64,000 bases of DNA from the NCBI GenBank assembly GCA_900467685.1, contig UBQX01000007.1, positions 186,001-250,000 on the forward strand, in the 5' to 3' direction. Below the pieces are notes generated by a model. It saw nothing but the letters and a program-made list of their open reading frames with translations, made no database searches and was not told where the DNA came from. Both the position numbers and the translations under genes were made by a program. Positions 19,294-29,416 of this stretch are shown here, piece by piece (the first letter of the stretch is position 1; each line of letters begins with the position of its first letter). Source of the stretch: Hyphomicrobiales bacterium (GTDB lineage Bacteria > Pseudomonadota > Alphaproteobacteria > Rhizobiales > Rhizobiaceae).

Positions 19294-20098
19294 CAAGCAC
19301 AACCACGCGCCTTTTCCCCTGACGCTCGCGGCCACAGGCGGCCTGCTCTTCCTGCATCTGCCGCTGCTGCTAATCTTCGCCTATGCGTTCACAACAGAGG
19401 ACAAGAGCTTCCAGTGGCCACCGCCGGGCTTCACCACGCGCTGGCTCGCCGTCACCTGGGCGCGGCCGGATGTCTGGCAGGCGCTGTCGCTCTCACTGCA
19501 GGTCGCATCGATTGCCACGGCCTTTGCCCTCGTCCTCGGCACGCTCTGCGCTGCAGCGCTCTCCCGCGCCCGCTTCTTCGGGCAGGAGGCGATCACGCTG
19601 CTGGTCATCCTGCCGATTGCGCTGCCGGGCATCGTCACCGGCATTGCGCTGCGCTCGGCCTTCGGGATGATGGGGATCCCCTTCTCCTTCTGGACCATCG
19701 TGCTCGGTCACGCGACGTTCTGCATCGTTGTCGTCTACAACAACGCGGTTGCCCGCTTCCGCCGCATGTCGCCCTCGCTGGTCGAGGCGTCCTACGATCT
19801 CGGTGCCAACGGTTTCCAGACCTTCCGGCACGTCATCCTGCCGAATATCGGCACGGCCCTGATGGCCGGCGGCATGCTGGCCTTCGCGCTCTCCTTCGAT
19901 GAGGTGATCGTGACGACGTTCACGGCCGGTCAGCAGCAGACGCTGCCGATCTGGATGCTGGAAGAACTCATTCGCCCGCATGAGCGGCCGGTGACCAATG
20001 TGGTCGCGATGGCGGTCGTGCTGGTCACGTTCATCCCCATTCTTGGGGCCTATTATCTCACCCGCGACGGCGCAGAGACCGCCGGCAGCGGCAAATGA
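19283..20098 (+). CDS. ABC transporter permease, polyamine type (PotC/YdcV-like)
   Basis: Second permease (271 aa), six predicted helices, EAA loop reading [20 protein letters not shown]. The reading frame is open upstream inside the previous gene; ATG 19283 (MRSDKHNH) overlapping the upstream stop is the natural start. It pairs with the preceding permease to form the transmembrane channel. Confidence 0.93.
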   Translation: MRSDKHNHAPFPLTLAATGGLLFLHLPLLLIFAYAFTTEDKSFQWPPPGFTTRWLAVTWARPDVWQALSLSLQVASIATAFALVLGTLCAAALSRARFFGQEAITLLVILPIALPGIVTGIALRSAFGMMGIPFSFWTIVLGHATFCIVVVYNNAVARFRRMSPSLVEASYDLGANGFQTFRHVILPNIGTALMAGGMLAFALSFDEVIVTTFTAGQQQTLPIWMLEELIRPHERPVTNVVAMAVVLVTFIPILGAYYLTRDGAETAGSGK

Positions 20099-20118
20099 CA
20101 GACGGAAAGGGAACGATC

Positions 20119-21546
20119 ATGGAAACGCAAATGCTCATCGGCGCCTCCTTCATCAAGGGTGAGGAGCAGGAGGAAACGATCCTCAACCCGCGCAGCGCCG
20201 AAACCATCCTGAACCTGCCCGAAGCCTCGCCGGCACAGATCGAAGCCGCCGTTTCTGCCGCGCGCGGAGCCTTCTCCACCTGGTCGCGCACCACTCCGGC
20301 CGAGCGTTCCGCACTCCTGCTCAAGATCGCCGATGCCATCGAAGCAGACGGCGATGCCTTCGCAGCGCTGGAATCGCTCAATTGCGGCAAGCCGATCAAC
20401 GCGGTGCGCAATGACGAAATCCCCGCCATTGTCGATTGTTTCCGATTCTTCGCCGGCGCGATCCGCAACCAGCATGGCACGATTGCCGGCGAATACCTGC
20501 CGGGCTTCACCTCGATGATCCGCCGCGACGCTGTCGGCGTCATCGGCTCGATTGCGCCGTGGAACTACCCGCTGATGATGATGGCCTGGAAGCTCGCGCC
20601 TGCCATCGCCGGCGGCAACACGGTCGTCTTCAAGCCGTCCGAACAGACGCCGCTGACCGCGCTGAAGATGGCGAAGCTGCTGGCCGGTATCCTGCCGGAA
20701 GGCGTCGTCAACGTCATCCTCGGCCGGGGCGAGAGCGTCGGCAACACGCTGATCAACCATCCCGGCATCGACATGGTATCGATCACCGGCGATATCGCGA
20801 CCGGCAAGAAGGTGCTGCAGGCAGCCTCCAAGTCGGTCAAGCGCACGCATCTGGAACTCGGCGGCAAGGCCCCGGTCATCGTCTATGGCGATGCCGATAT
20901 CGATGCAGCGGTCGCCGGCATCCGCGCCTTCGGCTTCTACAATGCCGGGCAGGACTGCACCGCCGCCTGCCGCATCTATGCGCATAAATCAGTCTATGAC
21001 CGCTTCGTTGCGGATCTCAGCAGCGCCGTCTCCTCGATCCGCTACAATCTGGCCGACGACAGCGAAAACGAGATTGGCCCGCTGATCTCGCGCCGCCAGC
21101 GCGACCGCGTGGCAAGCTTCGTCCAGCGCGCCGCCGAAACCGGCCATGTCGAAGTCACCGCCGGCGGCGCGATCCCCGATGCTTCCGGCTTCTACTACCA
21201 GCCGACCGTGGTCGCGGGTGCCTTGCAGTCGGACGAAATCGTCCGCCGCGAGGTCTTCGGCCCCGTCGTCTCCGTCACGCCTTTCGGCGACGACGATGAC
21301 GTCATCGGCTGGGCGAACGATTCCGACTACGGCCTCGCCTCCTCCGTCTGGACCAAGGATATCTCCAAGGCCATGGCCGCCACCGCCGGCCTCCGCTACG
21401 GCTGCACCTGGGTCAACACGCATTTCATGCTCTGCAACGAAATGCCCCATGGCGGTTTGAAGCAATCCGGCTATGGCAAGGATATGTCGATCTATGCGCT
21501 GGAAGACTATACTGTGGTGCGCCATGTGATGATCGCGCACGGATAA
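20119..21546 (+). CDS. Aldehyde dehydrogenase, gamma-aminobutyraldehyde type (PatD/YdcW-like)
   Basis: NAD(P)-dependent aldehyde dehydrogenase, 475 aa from ATG 20119, which follows AAAGGGAACGATC; ATG 20095 overlapping the permease stop is an alternative. Catalytic residues: Asn149 in PWNYP, Glu247 in LELGGKAP, Cys280 in GQDCTA. The sequence and length fit YdcW/PatD, which oxidises 4-aminobutyraldehyde from putrescine to GABA. Linkage to a polyamine ABC importer matches the E. coli ydcSTUVW arrangement. No putrescine aminotransferase or oxidase is present in this cluster. Confidence 0.88.
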   Translation: METQMLIGASFIKGEEQEETILNPRSAETILNLPEASPAQIEAAVSAARGAFSTWSRTTPAERSALLLKIADAIEADGDAFAALESLNCGKPINAVRNDEIPAIVDCFRFFAGAIRNQHGTIAGEYLPGFTSMIRRDAVGVIGSIAPWNYPLMMMAWKLAPAIAGGNTVVFKPSEQTPLTALKMAKLLAGILPEGVVNVILGRGESVGNTLINHPGIDMVSITGDIATGKKVLQAASKSVKRTHLELGGKAPVIVYGDADIDAAVAGIRAFGFYNAGQDCTAACRIYAHKSVYDRFVADLSSAVSSIRYNLADDSENEIGPLISRRQRDRVASFVQRAAETGHVEVTAGGAIPDASGFYYQPTVVAGALQSDEIVRREVFGPVVSVTPFGDDDDVIGWANDSDYGLASSVWTKDISKAMAATAGLRYGCTWVNTHFMLCNEMPHGGLKQSGYGKDMSIYALEDYTVVRHVMIAHG

Positions 21547-21575
21547 GCAAACCCATGAAATGCGGGTAAACAAGA

Positions 21576-21604
21576 ATGCCGCCTCTTCTGGAGGCGGCAT
21601 TTTT
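21576..21604 (+). terminator. Rho-independent terminator of the polyamine operon
   Basis: Perfect 10-bp stem ATGCCGCCTC / GAGGCGGCAT with a 5-base loop followed directly by TTTT, 29 bases after the dehydrogenase stop. Confidence 0.92.
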
Positions 21605-21778
21605 CTGACCAGAAAGCAACGAAATCACTACGACGAAGGCCCCGTTCATAAATGAAAATCTTCTTATATTAGAGGATATTTGAATTTAGATTTATTCTTG
21701 ATCCGCTTGCATTTCCTTGATTCGCTCGTTATCCAAACGGTAAGCATGAACTAATTTTAATTATTGGTTTTTATAACG
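21605..21778 (+). other. AT-rich intergenic region before the autotransporter gene
   Basis: No gene is seen. From about 21640 to 21778 the base composition drops sharply in GC against all surrounding genes (runs such as TTCTTATATTAGAGG and TTTAGATTTATTC), so the autotransporter promoter is expected here. No good ribosome binding site precedes the ATG. Confidence 0.5.
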
Positions 21779-24607
21779 ATGACCTTTGCACGATATCTTC
21801 GCGCGACTTTTGTCGCCTGTCTTTCTGTCTCTATTGCTCATGCGGCTCAGGCGCAGCAGGCTCCGACGCCGGAATTTTCCGCGTCCAAGAACCTCGACCA
21901 GATCAATGCGGCAGACGCTTACACGCGGGGATTTACGGGCCAGGGCGTGACGATCGGCGTGATCGATACGGGCATTGACCTGCGCCACCCCGATCTCTCG
22001 ACAAACGGCAAATTTGTCGGCGGCATCAGATTCACGACTGCCTTCGACCAGAACGCAACCGACCCGGCAGCGTTCACGACCATGACAGTCGGAACCAACA
22101 ACGACGCCGATCCGAACTCGAGCCATGGCACGTTCGTGTCGAGCATCGCGGCAGGCGCGCTGAACGGGTCGGGCATACAGGGCGTCGCCTACAATGCCGG
22201 CCTCTATGTTGCGGCGATCAACACCGCGCCGGGCTTGCCGAATGAGTTCGACATCCAGTTGAGCACGGCCGTGACGAACCTGTCCAATGCCGGCGTGAAG
22301 ATCATCAACTTCAGCCTCGGGACCGACAACTGCGCCATCGGCACGACATCCGCTCAGAATGGCGGCAATCCCTGCAACATGGGCGACTATACACAGCAGA
22401 CGGCGGACGCAAAGTACGGCCAGTTCAAGGACGCAGCCCAGCAGGCGATCAACAACGGCTCGCTGCTTGTCTTCGCAACCGGCAACGAAGGCCAGACCAA
22501 CGCCGACGTCCTGGGCGGCCTCGCGAAATTCCACCCCGGGCTTCAGGAGGGCGTTCTCGCCGTTGGCGCCGTGGACAACCAGAATGCGATCACCAACTAC
22601 AGCAACCGCTGCGGACAGGCCGCCCAGTGGTGCCTTGTCGCGCCCGGCGATCTGCGCGGTGCCGTCACTGTCGGAACGGGCAATGTTGACGCCCAGGGCA
22701 ACGCTCAAGCGAACAGCAATTTCAAGAACGAAAGCGGCACCTCGTTTGCGACGCCGACCGTCAGCGGCACCGCGGCGCTCGTGCGTCAGGCATTCTCCTG
22801 GTACACCCCGAAGGATCTCCAGCAGACTCTGCTGACCACGGCAACCGACCTCGGCGCTCAGGGCGTCGACGCGGAATATGGCTGGGGCCTGGTGAACGCG
22901 AGCAAGGCCGTTCGCGGCTACGGTCAGTTCGCCGCAAACACGACGCTCAACACGCAGGGCGCGACGTCCACCTTCTCGAACGACATTACCGGCACGGGCG
23001 GCCTGACCAAGACGGGCACCGGCACGCTGATCCTGACGGGCACGAACACCTATCAGGGCGCGACCAGCGTCAACGGCGGCACGCTGCAGATCGATGGCGT
23101 CGTCCAGACCAGCGCAATCACCGTCAATTCCGGCGGCATTCTTTCGGGCATCGGCAAGATCGGCGATCCGATCATCAATTCCGGCGGTACGCTGTCGCCG
23201 GGCAACAGCACCAATCCGACCGGCACGATGACGATCGCCGAGCCTCTGACTTTCAATGCAGGTTCCTTCTTCGCCGTCACGGTTGCGCCGAATGCCAACA
23301 GCAAGGTCGCGCTGACCAACAATGCCACGGCAACCATCAATGGCGGCACGGTTCAGGCGACGTATCAGGCCGGCAGCTACATCACCAAGCAGTACACGCT
23401 GATCAGCGGCGGCACGGTCACCGGCAAGTTCACCAGCCTGACGAACACGAATATTCCGGTTGGCTTCTCCACGAGCCTTTCGTACACGCCCACCTCGGTT
23501 CTGCTGGACCTCAAGGCAGGTCTCGCGGCCGGTCTCAATCCGAACCAGCAGTCCGTTTCCGGTGCCTTGAACACGTTCTTCAACAACGGCGGGGCGCTGC
23601 CGGGCGACCTGGCCACGATCTACAATCTCACCGGGACGCCGCTTGCCAACGGTTTGAACCAGCTCACGCCGCAGACACAGATGGCGCAGCAGGCTGCAGG
23701 TGTTCAGTCCAGCCAGCAGTTCACCGGCAACATGCTCAGCTGCCGCATGCCGGGCTCCGGCGCCGCCGCGATTGCGCGCGAAGGCCAGTGCATCTGGCTG
23801 AAGGGACAGCAGCGCTTCCTGAACGTGGCAAGCAACGGCAACGACCAGGGCTTCACCGACCAGACAACCTCCATCTCGTCCGGCGCGCAGTTTGCTCTCA
23901 ACGACAACTGGACCGCCGGCGGCGCCATCGATTACGACTGGAGCACGACAACCTCCGGCAACGGCAAGGCCGTGGGCGGACGCTTTAATGCCGGCGCGGT
24001 GCTCAAATACACCGACGGGCCGTTGCAGTTCGCCGGTGCCTTGGCCGGTGGCTGGGGCAATGCCGACACAACGCGTGTCGTCAATGCAGCCGGGCTGAAT
24101 TCGATCCTGACCGGCAAGAGCAACATGGACGTTTACACCGCCCTGCTGCGCGCCTCCTATGTCTTCGACTTCGACAGCGTTTACCTGAAGCCGATGGCCG
24201 ATTTCACCGTGACGCGCGTCAACTTCGGTCGCTACACCGAAGCCGGCGGCAATGCGGCGCTCACTCTGGGTGGCGGCGGCCAGACCCTCTTCACCATCAG
24301 CCCGGCGCTCGAAATCGGCACCAACGGCCAGTCCGACTGGCTGATGGCAGGCTCGTGGCTTCGTCCTTATCTTCGCGCCGGATTCTCCTGGCATGACAAG
24401 GACAGCTTCAGCAGCACAGCAAGCTTCGTTGCGGCACCGCAGTCCTTCACCACGACGATGCGCTTCCCGCGCGCCACCGCGGATGTCGCTGCAGGCTTCG
24501 ATCTGCTGACAGCGAATGGCGCAGGCATCCGCTTCGAGTACGAAGGTCACTATGCTGCCGGCTATGCCGACACGCGTCTCGGGCTGAAAGCCAAGGTATC
24601 CTTCTGA
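21779..24607 (+). CDS. Autotransporter subtilisin-like serine protease
   Basis: Surface or secreted protease (942 aa). Signal peptide residues 1-27 (FVACLSVSIAHAAQAQ). An S8 peptidase domain (about 30-385) has Asp63 in IGVIDTGID, His116 in SSHGTFVSS, oxyanion Asn in FATGNEG and Ser322 in NESGTSFATP. Then a passenger-associated repeat (GTGGLTKTGTGTLILTG, NGGTLQIDG), a beta-helix-like linker, and a C-terminal autotransporter beta-barrel (about 680-942) ending in an aromatic residue (AKVSF). ATG 21779 is chosen over an in-frame TTG at 21764; neither has a clear ribosome site. Substrate unknown. Confidence 0.93.
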   Translation: MTFARYLRATFVACLSVSIAHAAQAQQAPTPEFSASKNLDQINAADAYTRGFTGQGVTIGVIDTGIDLRHPDLSTNGKFVGGIRFTTAFDQNATDPAAFTTMTVGTNNDADPNSSHGTFVSSIAAGALNGSGIQGVAYNAGLYVAAINTAPGLPNEFDIQLSTAVTNLSNAGVKIINFSLGTDNCAIGTTSAQNGGNPCNMGDYTQQTADAKYGQFKDAAQQAINNGSLLVFATGNEGQTNADVLGGLAKFHPGLQEGVLAVGAVDNQNAITNYSNRCGQAAQWCLVAPGDLRGAVTVGTGNVDAQGNAQANSNFKNESGTSFATPTVSGTAALVRQAFSWYTPKDLQQTLLTTATDLGAQGVDAEYGWGLVNASKAVRGYGQFAANTTLNTQGATSTFSNDITGTGGLTKTGTGTLILTGTNTYQGATSVNGGTLQIDGVVQTSAITVNSGGILSGIGKIGDPIINSGGTLSPGNSTNPTGTMTIAEPLTFNAGSFFAVTVAPNANSKVALTNNATATINGGTVQATYQAGSYITKQYTLISGGTVTGKFTSLTNTNIPVGFSTSLSYTPTSVLLDLKAGLAAGLNPNQQSVSGALNTFFNNGGALPGDLATIYNLTGTPLANGLNQLTPQTQMAQQAAGVQSSQQFTGNMLSCRMPGSGAAAIAREGQCIWLKGQQRFLNVASNGNDQGFTDQTTSISSGAQFALNDNWTAGGAIDYDWSTTTSGNGKAVGGRFNAGAVLKYTDGPLQFAGALAGGWGNADTTRVVNAAGLNSILTGKSNMDVYTALLRASYVFDFDSVYLKPMADFTVTRVNFGRYTEAGGNAALTLGGGGQTLFTISPALEIGTNGQSDWLMAGSWLRPYLRAGFSWHDKDSFSSTASFVAAPQSFTTTMRFPRATADVAAGFDLLTANGAGIRFEYEGHYAAGYADTRLGLKAKVSF

Positions 24608-24618
24608 TCCGCTGAGGC

Positions 24619-24640
24619 GGCGGGTTCTTCAGAACCCGCC
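24619..24640. terminator. Bidirectional hairpin between autotransporter and AraC genes
   Basis: Stem GGCGGGTTC / GAACCCGCC with a 4-base loop, overlapping the stop codon of the convergent AraC gene. No T-run follows in the + direction. Confidence 0.55.
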
Positions 24641-25621
24641 CTCTCCCCGCCGGAACGCCAAAGGCGTCATTCCCGTCCATTTGAAGAACGCGCGATGGAA
24701 GGCGCTCGGCTCCGTATAGCCGAGCGCCGTTGCGATCTGGGTCACACTGTCAGCGCTGTCGCGCAGCAGGTGTTGTGCCTCGACCTGACGGATCTCGTCG
24801 CGGATCGCCGCGAAGCTCTGTCCCTCCGCCTTCAACCGCCGCCTGAGTGTCGCGGGCGACAGCTTCATCGCAGCCGCCAGCGTCTCGAAATCCGGCCAGT
24901 TGTCAGGGCTGACCGCCCGCAGGCGATGGCGAACACCGGCGGTGAAGCCCTGATCGTGGCGGTAGCGCAGGAGAATATTGGCGGGGGCAGCACGAAGGAA
25001 CCCCTTCAGCGCCTTCTCGTCGCGGATGATCGGCAGCTTGAGATAATCGGCGCGGAAAGCCATGCGGCTCTGCTTCTGACCAAAATGCACCGGCGCGCCG
25101 AAGAACTGGTGATATTCCTGCCGGTTGACGGGCTCGGTGCAGGAGAAATCCACCCGGCTCAAGGGAATACGCCGGCCGATGAGCCAGCAGGCGATGCCGA
25201 GCAGGATCAGCCAATAGGTACGGTAGGTGAAGGCCGACCGCGGGCCTGACTGGTCCGTCAGCACGATTTCGGCGAGCCCGCCTTCCTGCCGCAGCTCCCC
25301 GTTCGGATCGTCCAGCACGATGTTCAGAAAGGTCAATGCCCGCTTCAGCGCACGCTCCAGCGTGCCCGCATGGATCACCGTGTAACAAAGCAGCCGGAAC
25401 GCCCCCGGCCGCATGGGATGCGCAGCAAGACCAAAAAACTCGTCACCCGACAGCGTTGCGATCGCCAGCCACAGCACGCCATATTGCTCGTTCGACACCG
25501 GACCGAAGGATTCCGGGTCTATCCCGACGCTCCTCAGGACCGGAGCGGGGTCGATACCTTTGAGACGCAGGCTGTCCAGCGCGTCCTCTACAAAGCCCGG
25601 CGCGATCATGCGGCTCTTCAC
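24629..25621 (-). CDS. AraC-family regulator with arabinose-binding-like N-terminal domain
   Basis: Regulator of 330 aa. The N-terminal two thirds match the 'arabinose-binding domain of AraC, N-term' type found in OruR/ArgR-like and lipid regulators (MRPGAFRLLCYTVIHAGTLERAL, FSCTEPVNRQEYHQFFGAPVHF). The C-terminal double HTH reads MKLSPATLRRRLKAEGQSF and IATALGYTEPSAFHRAFFKWTG. GTG 25621 is preferred because GGGAG stands 6 bases upstream; GTG 25651 and ATG 25609 are alternatives. It is divergent from the acyl-CoA operon 136 bases away and probably activates it in response to a fatty or branched acid. Confidence 0.9.
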   Translation of the reverse strand: MKSRMIAPGFVEDALDSLRLKGIDPAPVLRSVGIDPESFGPVSNEQYGVLWLAIATLSGDEFFGLAAHPMRPGAFRLLCYTVIHAGTLERALKRALTFLNIVLDDPNGELRQEGGLAEIVLTDQSGPRSAFTYRTYWLILLGIACWLIGRRIPLSRVDFSCTEPVNRQEYHQFFGAPVHFGQKQSRMAFRADYLKLPIIRDEKALKGFLRAAPANILLRYRHDQGFTAGVRHRLRAVSPDNWPDFETLAAAMKLSPATLRRRLKAEGQSFAAIRDEIRQVEAQHLLRDSADSVTQIATALGYTEPSAFHRAFFKWTGMTPLAFRRGEGGF

Positions 25622-25757
25622 GGCTCGCTCCCAATTAACATTTCCGATCACGAATACTGCTTGCCGATGTCATTGTTTGCAAGTCCTCATCCGCTATCAT
25701 GCTCGCGTACTCCGAGGAGACGCCTTTGGCGTGGAGTTGATGTGAGGAGCAAGCCAG

Positions 25758-27425
25758 ATGTCAGATACGAATGTCCGAGCGACACGTCCGCGCTATGACG
25801 AAGCCGTTGCCAATTTCCGGATCGAGGACGCGATCGCCCGCCTCGAAGGCGACCTTATGGGCAAGGTCAATGCCTGTGTGGAATGCTGCGACCGCCATTG
25901 CGGAGAAAATCGCCTGGCCTTGCGCTACATCAGCACAGCCGGTGAACTTCAGACCTTCACCTTTGAAGACCTGCGCACCATGTCCGCTCGTGTGGCGAAT
26001 ATGCTCAGGGCCGAAGGCGTGGTAGCAGGCGATGTTGTGGCGGGGCTGCTGCCGCGCGTACCGGAGCTGATCGGCTTCATTCTGGGCGCCTGGCGCATCG
26101 GTGCAGTCTATCAGCCGCTCTTCACCGCCTTCGGCCCCAAGGCCATCGAGCATCGCTTCCAGACCGGCTCCACGAAGCTTGTCGTCACCAACAGCGCCAA
26201 CCGGTCCAAGCTGAACGATATTGACCACTGCCCGAAGGTCGCGACCATTGTCGCAGCCGGCGAGAACCTGCCGGCGGGCGACATCGACTTCGCGAAAGCT
26301 CTTGCGGGCGCATCGGACCAGTTCGAGCCGGTCATGCGTCATGGCGACGATCTCATGATGATGATGTCGACCTCCGGCACCACCGGCCTGCCAAAGGGCG
26401 TGCCCGTGCCGATCCGCGCTCTGCTGTCCTTCGCCGCCTATATGAGCGATGCCGTCGACCTGAAGGAAACGGATGTCTTCTGGAACATTGCCGATCCGGG
26501 CTGGGCCTACGGGCTCTACTATGCCGTGACCGGCCCACTTCTGCTCGGTCAGGCCACGACCTTCTACGAGGGCGGCTTCACGGCCGAGAGCACCTACAAG
26601 ATCATCGAGCGTCTTGGCGTCACCAGCCTTGCCGGCTCGCCCACCGCGTACCGCCTGCTGATCGCCGCCGGCGAAGAGGCCGCAACGCCTCTGAAAGGCA
26701 AGCTGCGCGTCGTCAGCAGCGCCGGCGAACCGCTCAACCCGGAGATCATCCGCTGGTTCGACGCGCATCTCGCCGCCCCCATCCATGACCATTACGGCCA
26801 GACGGAAACGGGCATGGTGGTCAACAACCACCACGGCCTGGAACATACCGTCCGCCACGGCTCCGCAGGCTTCGCCATGCCCGGCTATCGCGTCGTCGTG
26901 CTGGATGATGCCGGCAAGGAACTGGGACCGAACCAGCCCGGCATGCTGGCGGTCGATATCAAACACTCGCCGCTGATGTGGTTCACGGGTTACTACAAGA
27001 AGGACACGCCCTCGATCGCCAATGGCTATTACAGCACCGGCGACAGCGTCGAATTCGAGCCGGACGGCTCGATCAGCTTCATTGGCCGGTCGGACGATGT
27101 CATCACGTCTTCCGGATATCGCATCGGGCCCTTCGACGTGGAGAGCGCGCTGATCGAGCATCCGGCCGTCATCGAAGCCGCCGTGGTCGGGGTTCCTGAC
27201 CCAGAGCGCACCGAGCTCGTGAAAGCCTTTGTGATCCTCGCAGCAGGCCATGAAGGGACACCGCAATTGGCCGAGGAACTGCAGCAGCATGTGCGTAAGC
27301 AGCTTTCTGCCCATGCCTACCCGCGCCTCGTGGAATTCGTGAAGGAACTGCCGAAGACGCCGAGCGGCAAGATCCAGCGCTTCATCCTGCGCAAGGCGGA
27401 AGTCGAAAAACAGGCCAAAAACTGA
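25758..27425 (+). CDS. Acyl-CoA synthetase (AMP-forming)
   Basis: Adenylate-forming ligase of 555 aa that activates a carboxylic acid to acyl-CoA with ATP. AMP-binding motifs: MSTSGTTGLPKGVP (P-loop), DHYGQTETGM, YYSTGDSV, IGRSDDVITSSGYRIGPFDVE and catalytic Lys in TPSGKIQRF. It resembles medium-chain/benzoate-type (MACS) synthetases. Start ATG follows GAGGAGCAAGCCAG. First gene of a four-gene catabolic operon with a dehydrogenase, thiolase and acyl-CoA dehydrogenase. Substrate cannot be read from sequence. Confidence 0.93.
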   Translation: MSDTNVRATRPRYDEAVANFRIEDAIARLEGDLMGKVNACVECCDRHCGENRLALRYISTAGELQTFTFEDLRTMSARVANMLRAEGVVAGDVVAGLLPRVPELIGFILGAWRIGAVYQPLFTAFGPKAIEHRFQTGSTKLVVTNSANRSKLNDIDHCPKVATIVAAGENLPAGDIDFAKALAGASDQFEPVMRHGDDLMMMMSTSGTTGLPKGVPVPIRALLSFAAYMSDAVDLKETDVFWNIADPGWAYGLYYAVTGPLLLGQATTFYEGGFTAESTYKIIERLGVTSLAGSPTAYRLLIAAGEEAATPLKGKLRVVSSAGEPLNPEIIRWFDAHLAAPIHDHYGQTETGMVVNNHHGLEHTVRHGSAGFAMPGYRVVVLDDAGKELGPNQPGMLAVDIKHSPLMWFTGYYKKDTPSIANGYYSTGDSVEFEPDGSISFIGRSDDVITSSGYRIGPFDVESALIEHPAVIEAAVVGVPDPERTELVKAFVILAAGHEGTPQLAEELQQHVRKQLSAHAYPRLVEFVKELPKTPSGKIQRFILRKAEVEKQAKN

Positions 27426-27435
27426 GGACTGACCA

Positions 27436-28203
27436 ATGCAAATCAAGGACCGCGTATTTCTGATCACGGGCGCCGCCTCCGGGCTTGGCGCGGGCGTCGC
27501 AAAGATGATCGTCGAGGGCGGCGGCAAAGCCATGCTGCTCGACGTCAACGCCGATGCGCTGAAGACGCTCGCCACCGAACTCGGCGACGCGGCGCGCTAT
27601 CTGCGCACCGACGTCACCAGCGAGGAAGACGGCAAGGCCGCTGTCGCCACGGCAAAAGCCGCCTTCGGGCGTGTCGACGGTCTCGTCAATTGCGCGGGCG
27701 TCGCGCCGGGCGAACGCATTGTCGGCCGCGATGGCCCGCACAAGCTTGAAAGCTTTGCGCGAACTGTCTCGATCAACCTCATCGGAACGTTCAACATGCT
27801 GCGTCTGGCGGCCGAAGCCATGGCGACGAATGAGCCGGGCGAAAGCGGCGAGCGCGGCGTGATCATCAACACGGCCTCCGTCGCTGCATTCGACGGGCAG
27901 ATCGGCCAGGCCGCCTATTCTGCCTCCAAGGGTGGCGTGGCCGCCATGACGCTGCCGGCCGCGCGCGAACTCGCCCGCACCGGCATCCGCGTTCTCGCCA
28001 TTGCGCCCGGCATTTTCGGCACGCCGATGCTGTTTGCCATGCCGCAGGAAGTGCAGGATTCGCTCGGCGCCTCCGTGCCCTTCCCCTCGCGCCTCGGCCG
28101 GGCCGACGAATTCGCCTCGCTGGTGCGCCACATCATCGAAAACCAGATGCTGAACGGCGAAGTCATCCGCCTCGACGGCGCCATCCGCATGGCCCCGCGC
28201 TGA
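27436..28203 (+). CDS. SDR-family 3-hydroxyacyl-CoA dehydrogenase (HSD17B10-like)
   Basis: NAD(H)-dependent short-chain dehydrogenase of 255 aa. Cofactor motif [10 protein letters not shown] (residues 11-20), Asp36 after beta-2 indicating NAD preference, NCAG at 85-88, catalytic Ser148, Tyr161 and Lys165 (YSASK). The strand [15 protein letters not shown] and the C-terminal [16 protein letters not shown] are typical of type-2 3-hydroxyacyl-CoA dehydrogenases that oxidise (2-methyl-)3-hydroxyacyl-CoA. It lies 10 bases after the acyl-CoA synthetase. Confidence 0.92.
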   Translation: MQIKDRVFLITGAASGLGAGVAKMIVEGGGKAMLLDVNADALKTLATELGDAARYLRTDVTSEEDGKAAVATAKAAFGRVDGLVNCAGVAPGERIVGRDGPHKLESFARTVSINLIGTFNMLRLAAEAMATNEPGESGERGVIINTASVAAFDGQIGQAAYSASKGGVAAMTLPAARELARTGIRVLAIAPGIFGTPMLFAMPQEVQDSLGASVPFPSRLGRADEFASLVRHIIENQMLNGEVIRLDGAIRMAPR

Positions 28204-28225
28204 GCGAAGACAAAGGAGCAACCCC

Positions 28226-29416
28226 ATGACGCAGTCCGATCCCATCGTCATCGCCGGAATGGCCCGCACGCCCATGGGCGGTTTCCAGGGCGACCTCTCC
28301 GGCGCCACCGCCAGCGAACTTGGCGCAGCGGCGATTTCCGCCGCCACGTCCCGCGCGGGCTTGTCCGCCGATCAGATCGAAGAAGTGATCTTCGGCTGCG
28401 TTCTGCCCGCCGGCCAGGGCCAGGCGCCGGCCCGTCAGGCGGCACTCGGTGCCGGCCTTCCGCTGTCCACCGTTGCCACCACCGTCAACAAGATGTGCGG
28501 CTCCGGCATGAAGGCCGCCATGATGGCGCATGATGCGATCCTCGCGGGCAGCGCAAATATCGTGGTCGCCGGCGGCATGGAAAGCATGACAAACGCGCCC
28601 TATCTGCTGCCCAAGGCGCGCGGCGGCTATCGCATGGGCCACGGCCAGATCATCGACCACATGTTCATGGATGGTCTCGAAGACGCCTATGACAAGGGGC
28701 GCCTGATGGGCACGTTCGCCGAGGATTGCGCCGAAGCCTTCCAGTTCACGCGCGCCGAACAGGACGCCTATGCCATCGCCTCGCTGGAGCGGGCGCAGAA
28801 GGCCATCGCCAACGGCCATTTCGCCGGCGAGATCGCAGCCGTGACCGTGAAGGGTCGCAAGGGCGACGTTCAGGTCGCCATCGACGAGCAGCCCGGCAAG
28901 GCACAGATCGACAAGATCCCGACGCTGAAGCCCGCCTTCCGCAAGGATGGCGCGGTGACGGCCGCCAATTCCTCCTCCATCTCCGATGGCGCGGCAGCCC
29001 TCGTCCTGATGCGGCGCTCGGAGGCGGAGAAGCGTGGCCTGACGCCACTCGCCGCCATCATTGGCCATGCCAGCCACGCCCACGAGCCAAACCTCTTCCC
29101 GACCGCGCCGATCCACGCGATGCGCAAACTCTCCGACAAGACCGGCTGGGCGCTTTCCGACGTCGATCTCTTCGAGATCAACGAGGCCTTTGCGGTCGTT
29201 GCAATGGCCTCAATGCGTGAACTTGGCCTGCCACATGACAAGGTCAACATCCATGGCGGCGCCTGTGCGCTCGGCCACCCGATCGGCGCCTCCGGGGCGC
29301 GCATCATGGTGACGCTGCTGGCGGCACTCCAGACCCACGGCCTGAAACGCGGCATCGCCTCCATCTGCATCGGCGGCGGCGAGGCGACAGCGGTGGCGAT
29401 TGAAAGGATGTCCTGA
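28226..29416 (+). CDS. Acetyl-CoA C-acyltransferase (thiolase)
   Basis: Thiolase of 396 aa that cleaves 3-ketoacyl-CoA with CoA. Acyl-enzyme Cys91 in KMCGSGMKA, motif [26 protein letters not shown] with catalytic His, and the second Cys in SICIGGGEA near the C-terminus. Ribosome site AAAGGAGC precedes the ATG. The stop overlaps the next start by one base (TGATG). Confidence 0.95.
   Translation: MTQSDPIVIAGMARTPMGGFQGDLSGATASELGAAAISAATSRAGLSADQIEEVIFGCVLPAGQGQAPARQAALGAGLPLSTVATTVNKMCGSGMKAAMMAHDAILAGSANIVVAGGMESMTNAPYLLPKARGGYRMGHGQIIDHMFMDGLEDAYDKGRLMGTFAEDCAEAFQFTRAEQDAYAIASLERAQKAIANGHFAGEIAAVTVKGRKGDVQVAIDEQPGKAQIDKIPTLKPAFRKDGAVTAANSSSISDGAAALVLMRRSEAEKRGLTPLAAIIGHASHAHEPNLFPTAPIHAMRKLSDKTGWALSDVDLFEINEAFAVVAMASMRELGLPHDKVNIHGGACALGHPIGASGARIMVTLLAALQTHGLKRGIASICIGGGEATAVAIERMS

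Noticed and set aside
21761-24550. 929-aa open frame antisense to the autotransporter
   Set aside because: Composition is a shadow of the autotransporter codons, no recognisable motif or start signal.
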